Source: Deltaproteobacteria bacterium (GTDB lineage Bacteria; Desulfobacterota; Desulfobaccia; Desulfobaccales; Desulfobaccaceae). Taken from it: 8,092 nt of DNA. A model generated the notes under the pieces. The model searched no databases. It was not told the DNA's origin and saw nothing but the letters and a program-made list of their open reading frames with translations. The stretch's first letter is position 1. Every line of letters begins with the position of its first letter. Made by a program: the position numbers and the translations under genes. Location: NCBI GenBank assembly GCA_016874895.1, contig VGSX01000150.1, positions 1 through 8,092 of the forward strand, read 5' to 3'. Shown here in pieces: positions 1 to 5,426 of the stretch.

Positions 1-19
1 GTTAACATTTCATGTTAAT

Positions 20-100
20 GACAGCCCTGGGGGCGCAGTGCCCCCCACCCCCAGGTCTTGAACCTATCAGTCCCCCGGATTTCTTTAAAACCGGGCACTT
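20..100. other. GC-rich hairpins downstream of ferritin
   Basis: The stretch after the ferritin stop has two inverted repeats. One is CCTGGGGG (26-33) with CCCCCAGG (48-55), with an alternative inner pairing GGGGGC (29-34) with GCCCCC (40-45). The other is CCCGG/CCGGG around the AT-rich segment near 76-95. Neither is followed by a T-run in the minus-strand direction, so a Rho-independent terminator is not proven. The position at the end of a four-gene cluster makes a transcript-end or RNA-stabilising role plausible. Confidence 0.35.
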
Positions 101-607
101 TCAGGCAGCGGGGGGCGTAAAAACCCGGGTTGCCAACTCCCGGTCCAGCATAAAGAGGGAGTGGGGATCGTTTCCCGCCAGTTTCAGATTCTGAATGATC
201 TCATTAGCCGAGGCCTCTTCCTCCACCTGCTCGGTGATGAACCATTGCAAGAAGGCATTGGAGGCATGGTCCCTTTCAGCCATGGCCAGGTCCACCAGAT
301 TGTTGATCAACCCGGTGACTTTTTCCTCATGCCTTAAGGTTGCCTCGAACACATCCAGGGGTGAAGACCATGCCGAGGTGGGTTGGTCAATCTGCGCCAG
401 CTTCACCCGACCGCCCCGCTCATTGATGAAATGATAAAACTTCATGGCATGTGCGGTTTCTTCCTGGTTCTGCACCATCATCCAGTTGGCGAAGCCGTTA
501 AGATTCATGGCGTGAAAGTAGGCCGCCATGGCCAGGTAGAGGTAGGCGGAGTAGAGTTCGGCATTAACCTGTTGGTTTAGGGCCTGCTCCATCTTCTCGC
601 TGAACAT
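101..607 (-). CDS. ftnA: Ferritin (FtnA-type, non-heme)
   Basis: A 168-aa bacterial ferritin, full length for the family. It would oxidise Fe(II) at a di-iron ferroxidase site and store it as ferric mineral inside a 24-subunit cytoplasmic shell. The ferroxidase ligands fall at the same residue numbers as in E. coli FtnA: E17, E50, H53, E94, Q127 and E130. The third-site glutamates E49, E126 and E129 are also present. The four-helix-bundle core is intact. There is no heme-ligating Met pattern that would favour bacterioferritin, though that was judged by eye. The start is only 5 bp after the desulfoferrodoxin stop, and its Shine-Dalgarno (GGAAAGGA) lies in the 3' end of that gene, so the two are very likely cotranscribed and perhaps translationally coupled. 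It would remove Fenton-active iron in a cluster that detoxifies superoxide and peroxide. Confidence 0.96.
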   Translation of the reverse strand: MFSEKMEQALNQQVNAELYSAYLYLAMAAYFHAMNLNGFANWMMVQNQEETAHAMKFYHFINERGGRVKLAQIDQPTSAWSSPLDVFEATLRHEEKVTGLINNLVDLAMAERDHASNAFLQWFITEQVEEEASANEIIQNLKLAGNDPHSLFMLDRELATRVFTPPAA

Positions 608-612
608 ACAGA

Positions 613-987
613 TTATCCTTTCCAGAGGCCGTGCAGATTGCAGTATTCCCGGGCCGTGACTTCGGCGGCCTCGATGGTAAACATGGCTTCCGGGGCTTCC
701 CCGGGTTTCAAGAACTGACGATAGACCTTGCCATCGGCGATTACTTCAATCCACTCAATGTAATGTTTTTCATCCATGGGATGGGGCACGCTGCCGACTT
801 TGACTTTAAAGCCGCCGGCGACTTTTTCCACCACGGGCACATGCTTTTCCTTGGCCGCATCCACGGTGTTTTCCTTAAACAGTTTCATGGGTTGGCCGCA
901 GCAGACCAACTGCCCCGGGCCGGCGTGCAGGGTTTCCACGATATTGCCGCAGATCTCACATTTGTAAACTTCCAGTTGTACTGTCAT
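613..987 (-). CDS. dfx: Desulfoferrodoxin (2Fe superoxide reductase)
   Basis: A 124-aa two-domain superoxide reductase that reduces superoxide to H2O2 in the cytoplasm without making O2. The N-terminal desulforedoxin-like domain binds center I through C10, C13, C29 and C30. The C-terminal domain carries the catalytic center II ligands H49, H69, H75, C116 and H119, with the E47-K48 pair beside the active site. This numbering is the same as that described for the Desulfarculus (Desulfovibrio) baarsii enzyme, so the protein is complete and of the class I type. The start is supported by a strong GAGGAGG sequence a few bases upstream. It lies 43 bp after the classical rubrerythrin and 5 bp before ferritin. 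Electrons usually come from rubredoxin; no rubredoxin gene is in this window. Confidence 0.97.
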   Translation of the reverse strand: MTVQLEVYKCEICGNIVETLHAGPGQLVCCGQPMKLFKENTVDAAKEKHVPVVEKVAGGFKVKVGSVPHPMDEKHYIEWIEVIADGKVYRQFLKPGEAPEAMFTIEAAEVTAREYCNLHGLWKG

Positions 988-1030
988 TTTTCTGTCCTCC
1001 TCAAAATCTTATGGTAATCGTACGTTAGCC

Positions 1031-1606
1031 TTAGAAATTGGTGTCCACCAGCTCGAAATGGGCCTGGGGGTGGGCACAGGCCGCACATTGGGCTGGGGCC
1101 TCCAGGGCCTCTTTGATATAACCGCAATTGCGGCACCGCCAGACCACCTCAACATCCCTTTGGAAGACCCGATTGTTTTCCAGGTTGGCGGCCAAGGCTG
1201 CATACCGCTGTTCGTGATATCTTTCCGCCACCGCCACCGCCTCGAAGACCAGGGCAATTTCCGGAAATCCCTCCCTTCGGGCTATCTGGGCGAATTCCGG
1301 GTACATCCTCGTGTTTTCGTACTGTTCCCCGGCTGCCGCGGCCTTCAGGTTCTCCAGGGTAGTCCCTATCCGCCCGGCGGGAAAGCCACCGGAAATTTCC
1401 ACTTCGCCTCCTTCCAGGAACTTGAAAAAACGTTTGGCGTGTTCTTTTTCCTGGTTGGCGGTTTCTTCAAAGACCGCCGATATCTGCACGTAACCTTCTT
1501 TTTTGGCCTTGGAGGCGAAATAGGAATAGCGGTTGCGGGCCTGCGATTCCCCGGCAAAGGCGGTAAGCAGGTTTTTTTCCGTCTGGGTTCCCTTGAGAGA
1601 ACTCAT
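1031..1606 (-). CDS. rbr: Rubrerythrin (classical, C-terminal rubredoxin domain)
   Basis: A 191-aa rubrerythrin, the usual length, acting as a cytoplasmic NAD(P)H-linked peroxidase with electrons arriving through rubredoxin-type partners. The di-iron four-helix domain has E20, E53 and H56 (EKEH), E94, E97, E128 and H131 (ERYH), matching the D. vulgaris protein almost residue for residue. The C-terminal rubredoxin-like site is C158-x2-C161 and C174-x2-C177. The start ATG is preceded by AAAGGAGAG at optimal distance. It lies downstream of a second, shorter rubrerythrin with a 127-bp gap containing hairpins and a possible -10 element, so it may also be transcribed independently. It would remove the H2O2 produced by the superoxide reductase encoded next. 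Confidence 0.97.
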   Translation of the reverse strand: MSSLKGTQTEKNLLTAFAGESQARNRYSYFASKAKKEGYVQISAVFEETANQEKEHAKRFFKFLEGGEVEISGGFPAGRIGTTLENLKAAAAGEQYENTRMYPEFAQIARREGFPEIALVFEAVAVAERYHEQRYAALAANLENNRVFQRDVEVVWRCRNCGYIKEALEAPAQCAACAHPQAHFELVDTNF

Positions 1607-1733
1607 ATACCTCTCCTTTAGGAAGATCTTTTCAGGTTTTCGGCAGACCGGCTCTCCCTGTCCGGCTGCCGATTATATGGTGAGAACCTCGAGCTACGCT
1701 CCAGGTTTTTCTAAAAGTAAGCTTCCTTTGGAA
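1607..1733 (-). promoter_or_regulatory. Leader with two hairpins and possible -10 before rbr
   Basis: This gap between the two rubrerythrin genes has two inverted repeats. The first is AACCTCGAGC/GCTCCAGGTT with a 3-nt loop (about 1687-1709). The second is CGGCAG(A)CCGG/CCGGCTGCCG (1641-1651 with 1662-1671). Between them, on the minus strand, is a perfect TATAAT (1677-1672), but no good -35 hexamer 16-18 bp upstream. The first hairpin is followed by TTTTTCT on the plus strand only, so on the coding strand it is not a canonical terminator. The arrangement could be an internal promoter or an RNA-processing/attenuation site adjusting rbr-dfx-ftn against the upstream gene; this is inference. The strong SD AAAGGAGAG closes the leader. 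Confidence 0.35.
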
Positions 1734-2228
1734 TTAATCAATACGTTGGAAAAATTTCTTTACCGTTTTACAAACCGGGCACACATCCGGCACCTCGCCC
1801 TCCACGGTCCAGCCGCAGACGGGGCAGATATGCACGTCCACCATGGTCTGGTTGTCCAGGTTATCCAGCATCTTCTGATATAAGGCGGCGTGGACCTTTT
1901 CTACTTCATTGGCGTAATCGAAGGACCTTTTGGCCTGACTGTTGCCTTCCGCCTCGGCATCGGCGATCATCTGAGGGTACATATGTTCGAATTCATGCGT
2001 CTCGCCGCCGATGGCTGCCATGAGGTTCTCTTTAGTGGATTTAATGGCCCCCATTACCTTCAAATGGGCGTGGGCATGCACGGTTTCCGCTTCCGCGGCG
2101 GCCCGGAACAACCGGGCGGCCATGGGAAAACCCTCCTGATCCGCTTTCTTGGCAAAGGCCAAATACTTCCGGTTGGCCTGAGATTCGCCGGCAAAGGCTT
2201 CCTGCAGATGTTCCATGGTCTTAGACAT
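1734..2228 (-). CDS. Rubrerythrin family protein (short form)
   Basis: A 164-aa second rubrerythrin, shorter than and clearly diverged from its neighbour. The di-iron domain carries E15, E48 and H51 (ETVH), E76, E79, E110 and H113 (EKVH). The rubredoxin-like C-terminus has C135-x2-C138 and C150-x2-C153 with only an 11-residue spacer. The expected role is peroxide reduction in the cytoplasm. The start is fixed by TAGGAGG eight bases before the ATG. It is the first gene of the oxygen-defence cluster, and the sequence before it holds a repeat copy and a weak promoter candidate. The two rubrerythrins differ in length, linker and rubredoxin loop, so this is probably an old paralogue pair or separate acquisition, not a recent duplication. 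Confidence 0.95.
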   Translation of the reverse strand: MSKTMEHLQEAFAGESQANRKYLAFAKKADQEGFPMAARLFRAAAEAETVHAHAHLKVMGAIKSTKENLMAAIGGETHEFEHMYPQMIADAEAEGNSQAKRSFDYANEVEKVHAALYQKMLDNLDNQTMVDVHICPVCGWTVEGEVPDVCPVCKTVKKFFQRID

Positions 2229-2305
2229 TGTTTTCCTCCTAGTGGATGTTTTGGTGAATTGGCAGAATTACCGAAAATATAGGCGTTCAGCTGTCAGCAA
2301 TCAGC
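2229..2305 (-). promoter_or_regulatory. Candidate promoter of the rubrerythrin cluster
   Basis: On the minus strand a TATATT (2281-2276) sits 17 bp after CTGATT (2304-2299), a moderate sigma-70 match. The -35 half lies inside the dispersed repeat at 2283-2353. Just downstream, an imperfect inverted repeat with AATT half-sites (2257-2260 and 2266-2269) overlaps the predicted start region and could be an operator, but it does not closely match a known PerR box. A strong SD (TAGGAGG) follows. Confidence 0.3.
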
Positions 2306-2353
2306 TTTCAGCAAAAACAATGGGTCAGGCAAATTGATCGAGAAACCAGCGAT
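2283..2353 (+). repeat. 71-bp dispersed repeat, copy A
   Basis: This segment matches the reverse complement of 6123-6193 without gaps over 71 bp, with 6 mismatches by manual alignment. The first 41 and the last 17 positions are identical; the differences are all in the middle. It begins with four 7-bp units of form NNTCAGC (2285-2312). It is intergenic, upstream of the short rubrerythrin. No coding capacity, transposase or target-site duplication is visible. Confidence 0.85.
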
Positions 2354-2359
2354 TATTCT

Positions 2360-2384
2360 CGTGCCCAAGTTGTATTTGGGCGCG
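2360..2384. other. Hairpin downstream of the 71-aa gene
   Basis: CGTGCCCAA (2360-2368) pairs with TTGGGCGCG (2376-2384) with one G-T pair and a 7-nt loop. It lies 45 bp past the stop of the 71-aa gene, between it and the rubrerythrin cluster. There is no T-run on the minus-strand side, so it is at best a non-canonical transcript end or stabilising hairpin. Confidence 0.35.
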
Positions 2385-2428
2385 AAGCAACGCCATTCCT
2401 TTAGCTAGGCAATTTCTGCAACAACTGT

Positions 2429-2644
2429 TTATTCCCGATGCGGCCATTGGGGTATTTCCTGATCCTCCACCAGATAGCAGAACACGGTCCAGTCGAATTC
2501 CCGGAAAGACACCGGGCAGCGCAATCTCACCTTCTTGTCATCGACGCCGATGACCTCCCAATCGCCGCGGCGCGGCCCACCCTGGATGGTTATTTTCTGG
2601 CCCACCTGGAAGGGGTAGGGACGGAAGAACGTTACTTTGTGCAT
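2429..2644 (-). CDS. Small conserved-looking protein, SH3/KOW-like (unknown function)
   Basis: A 71-aa soluble protein of unknown function. Its core reads as a string of short beta strands: FQVGQKITIQGGPRRGDWEV, then a K-V-R-L-R strand, then CPVSFREFDW. The combination of VGQ..I.GGPRRGDWEVI with a following basic strand resembles a small SH3-like barrel such as KOW or PilZ-like folds; this is inference from pattern only. Two cysteines (C44 and C56) do not form a zinc-ribbon motif. The start is supported by GGGAGG seven bases upstream. It follows the 62-aa zinc-ribbon gene by 52 bp and lies in the block downstream of perR and the DUF3786 gene. I have a general impression of homologues in Desulfobacterota but cannot confirm them here. 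Confidence 0.75.
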   Translation of the reverse strand: MHKVTFFRPYPFQVGQKITIQGGPRRGDWEVIGVDDKKVRLRCPVSFREFDWTVFCYLVEDQEIPQWPHRE

Positions 2645-2696
2645 TAATTCCTCCCAGGAGCTAAAAAGATAAATTTTTTCAGCTCGCCTGCTGGAG

Positions 2697-2885
2697 TTAT
2701 TTTAACAGCTTAAAGGCCCCTTTCCAGGAGCAGCGATTGCAGTACGTCTCAGTTTCCGGGAGCACTTCCTGGGGTTCGGCCGTGAACACCGGCTGATCTT
2801 TTTCCAAGCGGAATTCATAGGTTTCATATTCATCAGCCGGGTCTTTCAGGAAAAAATTCTGGGACCCGCATACCGGGCATTTCAT
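2697..2885 (-). CDS. Small zinc-ribbon protein
   Basis: A 62-aa protein with two CXXC knuckles, CPVC at residues 3-6 and CNRC near residues 49-52, bracketing an acidic, probably flexible middle. The four cysteines would bind one Zn2+ (or a rubredoxin-like Fe). The N-terminal MKCPVCGS and C-terminal SWKG-basic tail are typical of stand-alone zinc ribbons, but give no specific target. An AAAGGAAG Shine-Dalgarno precedes the ATG. It is 78 bp downstream of the DUF3786 Fe-S protein and 52 bp upstream of the 71-aa gene, probably in the same transcription unit. The function is unknown; metal binding or a nucleic-acid or protein partner role is inference. Confidence 0.8.
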   Translation of the reverse strand: MKCPVCGSQNFFLKDPADEYETYEFRLEKDQPVFTAEPQEVLPETETYCNRCSWKGAFKLLK

Positions 2886-2908
2886 AAGTTTCTTCCTTTG
2901 GATAGGTA

Positions 2909-2933
2909 GGTTCCCAAGTAAAGCTTGGTAACC
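2909..2933. other. Inverted repeat between DUF3786 gene and zinc-ribbon gene
   Basis: GGTTCCCAAG (2909-2918) pairs with CTTGGTAACC (2924-2933) with one mismatch and a 5-nt loop. No T-run follows on the minus strand. It could be a stabilising or partial-termination hairpin between the DUF3786 gene and the two small genes. Confidence 0.4.
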
Positions 2934-2963
2934 AGGATAAACATATGTTGCATCTGTTATGAG

Positions 2964-3779
2964 TTATTCATATTTTTCCAGCAGTTGATCCATGAGCCGT
3001 TCCACAACAAACAGCAGCGACTCCAGGTCCAGATAATCCATGACTTGGTCGTCGAAGAGGAAATGAGCTTCCGCGGCAAAATTTTCTTCCGGCTCGGCAT
3101 CGTGAAAGACCAGGAGAAGCGGCAGCCGGGGCAGAGGGTGGAAAAGAAACTGCAGGTCCGCGTCCTGAGCCACGGTCACCGGTTCGCCGCCCAACTCCCG
3201 AGCTTTGCGGTCCAGTAAGCCGGTCTTGCCGCTGAGGGCCTGGGCCAGGTGTTCCTGCAGGCGAATCAAGGTCTTGGTTTTGGAAACCGAGTTGGGCAAC
3301 CCTTGAAATTTAACCCACTGGCCGCAGGGAGGCCGCTGCCCCTGGGAAGCGATGTAATTGTAAAGCAGGATGGCATCCCAGGGATTTTCCAAGGCTCCCT
3401 CGGGGTAGCGCACTTCATCCTTAAAAACCAGGAACTGGCGGCCATAATAGGGAAGCTGGAGATAAGTCCGGCCGTTTTCTTCCCCGTAGGTTGCGCCCAA
3501 ACCCTCCGCCAGGGCGGCGAAATCCAGGGGGTCGACTTTCTCCTGCAAAAACTTCAGGGCAATGGCCAGGTTGTCCCGTTTTCGGCCTACACCCTGCTCC
3601 TGTTGAGCTGCTATGATCTCCGTAAATTCCCGAGCCTCGGTGGACAGGTAGGGGCACAAGGTCAGAGCTAACCCCTCCACCACTACCTGAGTAGCAAAGG
3701 CCAGACAGGTGGGAATGCCGCATTCCCCGCAGTTGGTCCGAGGCAGGGATTTATAGAGCTGCAGAGCTGAAATTGCCAT
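2964..3779 (-). CDS. DUF3786 protein with N-terminal [4Fe-4S] domain
   Basis: A 271-aa protein with an N-terminal cysteine motif C17-x2-C20-x4-C25-x16-C42. This is the pattern of the small Fe-S domain (PF04060-like) found in the corrinoid Fe-S protein and in related activators, and it should hold one [4Fe-4S] cluster. Residues from about 70 to 260 match the DUF3786 pattern as I recall it: PWDAILLYNYI, GQWVKFQGLP, then an acidic C-terminus. No function is established for that domain. I chose the ATG at 3779 because AAGGAA lies just upstream and because the longer in-frame reading back to 3953 would overlap perR by 160 bp with low-quality sequence. It starts 14 bp after the perR stop, so the two are almost certainly cotranscribed. 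A redox or corrinoid-related role is inference. Confidence 0.88.
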   Translation of the reverse strand: MAISALQLYKSLPRTNCGECGIPTCLAFATQVVVEGLALTLCPYLSTEAREFTEIIAAQQEQGVGRKRDNLAIALKFLQEKVDPLDFAALAEGLGATYGEENGRTYLQLPYYGRQFLVFKDEVRYPEGALENPWDAILLYNYIASQGQRPPCGQWVKFQGLPNSVSKTKTLIRLQEHLAQALSGKTGLLDRKARELGGEPVTVAQDADLQFLFHPLPRLPLLLVFHDAEPEENFAAEAHFLFDDQVMDYLDLESLLFVVERLMDQLLEKYE

Positions 3780-3793
3780 AGTATTCCTTGGTC

Positions 3794-4189
3794 TTAATTC
3801 TCGAACTTGCCTGCGTCCCGGCACTCGGGGCAGATACCCAGAAACTCCAGGCGATGACCCATTATGGTATAGTCGCTTAATTTTCCGAAGGTGTGATTCA
3901 GCCGGGACAGGATCGGCAAGTGGGCATCCTCCACTTTGCCGCAATACAAACAACGCACATGGTAATGCTCGTTTAAATCGCCGTCAAAGCGTCTCTGGCC
4001 TCCCACTGTCTCAAGCTTCCGAATAAACCCGCTGGCCGCCAGATGCTCCAGATTGCGGTAAACGGTCCCCAGACTGATCCTGGGCAGCCGCTGCCGCACC
4101 CTTTCGTAAATTTCCAGGGCCGAGGGATGGTTTTTTTCCTTTTGCAGCTCTTCGAGAATTATCTGGCGCTGGAGGCTATTTTTTTTCAT
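3794..4189 (-). CDS. perR: PerR-type Fur family peroxide-responsive repressor
   Basis: A 131-aa winged-helix metalloregulator of the Fur family. The DNA-binding domain covers about residues 1-65 (RISLGTVYRNLEHL recognition region). The regulatory metal site has H21, D69, H75, H77 and D88, aligning with B. subtilis PerR H37, D85, H91, H93 and D104. Asp at the D69/D85 position favours PerR over Fur. The structural zinc site is C80-x2-C83 and C120-x2-C123. Fe-bound PerR is inactivated by H2O2 through histidine oxidation. The start is firm because an in-frame TAA lies one codon upstream, so the N-terminus is about 16 residues shorter than in B. subtilis. The RBS is weak. A promoter and palindrome upstream suggest autoregulation, and peroxide-defence genes lie 1.6 kb downstream. 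Confidence 0.93.
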   Translation of the reverse strand: MKKNSLQRQIILEELQKEKNHPSALEIYERVRQRLPRISLGTVYRNLEHLAASGFIRKLETVGGQRRFDGDLNEHYHVRCLYCGKVEDAHLPILSRLNHTFGKLSDYTIMGHRLEFLGICPECRDAGKFEN

Positions 4190-4199
4190 AGCTTAAATA

Positions 4200-4263
4200 T
4201 AATAATAGTTATCATTCTTATTAGAATTAGTCTTAAGCTAAAAATCATCCTTCCGGATGTCAA
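4200..4263 (-). promoter_or_regulatory. perR promoter with overlapping Fur/PerR-like operator
   Basis: On the minus strand a consensus TTGACA (4263-4258) is followed after 17 bp by TAGCTT (4240-4235), a weak -10. A 24-bp AT-rich imperfect palindrome (4200-4223), with arms TAATAAGA and TATTATTA (7 of 8 paired), lies over the predicted start region, overlapped by a second ATTCT-N4-AGAAT palindrome (4215-4228). The size and composition fit a Fur/PerR box, and the position downstream of the -10 fits autorepression. Confidence 0.6.
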
Positions 4264-4316
4264 GACCTTCTTAGGAAAAAATGTTACAGAGCTGGGGGAA
4301 ATAAATGGGGGGGAAA

Positions 4317-5426
4317 TTATTTTAGAGGACGAAAATCCGACTCCTGCCGGGGGGCAAAACGTTGGGGAAGATCGATGTACACCCGGGTACCTTGTCCCAC
4401 ATGGCTCTCAATTTGAATGTCGCCCCGGTGCTCTTCCACTATCTGGCGGACAAAGACCAGGCCCAGACCGGTGCCCCCGATCTTGGTGGTATAAAAGGGG
4501 GTGAAAATCTGCTCCACCACCTCCGGGGGCATGCCCCGGCCGGTGTCTTCGATTTCCAGGCGGGCCTGCTCCCCTTCTTTCCGGGTGGTCAGGGTGATAC
4601 CTCCGCCCCGGGGAGTTGCTTCGATGGCATTGCGCAGGACATGAGATAGGGCTACCCGCAGGAGATGGCCGTTAATTTTGCCCAACAACGGTTCCGGCGA
4701 TAAATACGTCTGGAGGTCGATCTCCTTGTGGGCAAATTCCGGGGCCAGGGTTGTCAAGGTGCTCTGCACCACCTTGTTGAGATCCTCCTGGGCAAAAAAG
4801 TATTCCCTCTTTTCCGCCAGGGACTCAAATTTGGCCACCATCTCTTCCATGCGTTTGGTTTCCGCCGCAATGGTGGTCAGCCACTCCCGGGTGGGATCTT
4901 CGGGGTCCAGGCGTTTGAGCAGCAAACGGCTGAAACCGCCGATAACACAGATGGGATTGCGGATGCCGTCGGCCACCCCCAGGGCCATTTCCGCCATGGT
5001 GCGCTCCATCACCATGGTTTCCAGGTCCCGGTTCAGATTCAGCAGATCCCGGCTAAAGGTCTGCATTTCAGCGTGATTGGCGGACATCCGCGTGTAGATC
5101 GCCTGAAACTGCTGAAAGAAAATCGTCACGCTGGCAATCAGGATAAAGGTTAAGGTGTTGATGGCGCCGCTGTAAGGGGCCAGGGTTTTCCAGGTCTGGG
5201 GATATCCCGACAGAATCAGCACATGTTTCAGGATGTGGCCCACGGAGCGGGAGAGGGCGAAAATGGCCAGGGCCGCGCTGAACCAGAAGAGAAAACACCA
5301 CAGGGCGTTATCCGGCTCTTCCCGCAGCAGGCGCCCGGCGGTGGCATAGCACAGGCCGGCCAGCACGATGGCCAGGGAGGAGCCCAGTATATCCACCACC
5401 AGCGCCGGGGTCATGGACCAGATCAT
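4317..5426 (-). CDS. Membrane histidine-kinase-like sensor with Asp in the H-box
   Basis: A 369-aa protein with about three N-terminal membrane helices (residues 8-30, 42-60 and 88-107), a coiled linker (110-142), a DHp-like helix pair and a complete HATPase_c domain. The ATP site is intact: N-box around N266 (RNAIEA), G1 D294-x-G296-x-G298, F-box FTPFYTTK (308-315) and G2 GGTGLGL (317-323). The H-box reads LGVADGIRNPI (149-159), where kinases normally have VAHEIRNP; the phospho-accepting His is Asp153 and the next Glu is Gly154. It may therefore bind ATP without canonical autophosphorylation, or use another residue. I chose the ATG at 5426 because it overlaps the stop of the upstream membrane gene (ATGA) and has GGGAGGGA nine bases before it. 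No response regulator is in the window. Confidence 0.88.
   Translation of the reverse strand: MIWSMTPALVVDILGSSLAIVLAGLCYATAGRLLREEPDNALWCFLFWFSAALAIFALSRSVGHILKHVLILSGYPQTWKTLAPYSGAINTLTFILIASVTIFFQQFQAIYTRMSANHAEMQTFSRDLLNLNRDLETMVMERTMAEMALGVADGIRNPICVIGGFSRLLLKRLDPEDPTREWLTTIAAETKRMEEMVAKFESLAEKREYFFAQEDLNKVVQSTLTTLAPEFAHKEIDLQTYLSPEPLLGKINGHLLRVALSHVLRNAIEATPRGGGITLTTRKEGEQARLEIEDTGRGMPPEVVEQIFTPFYTTKIGGTGLGLVFVRQIVEEHRGDIQIESHVGQGTRVYIDLPQRFAPRQESDFRPLK

Noticed and set aside
1..19. Palindrome TTAACAT/ATGTTAA at the window start as an attachment or operator site
   Set aside because: It has 7-bp arms around a 3-nt loop in AT-rich sequence at the edge of the window, with no downstream context to give it meaning.
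1058..1621. Plus-strand open frame of 187 codons opposite rbr
   Set aside because: It is antisense to a rubrerythrin with every ligand conserved; the translated sequence shows no domain and no plausible start signal.
2253..2272. PerR box upstream of the rubrerythrin cluster
   Set aside because: The AATT half-sites are only partly symmetric and lack the TTATAAT-type core, so I list it only as a weak operator candidate inside the promoter entry.
3780..3953. N-terminal extension of the DUF3786 protein to 3953
   Set aside because: It would overlap perR by 160 bp and add 58 residues without family character. The ATG at 3779 has a Shine-Dalgarno and places the first Fe-S cysteine at the usual distance from the N-terminus.
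4241..4316. Rho-independent terminator after the kinase-like gene
   Set aside because: There are C-runs and a T-run on the minus strand but no stem of useful length before the T-run.
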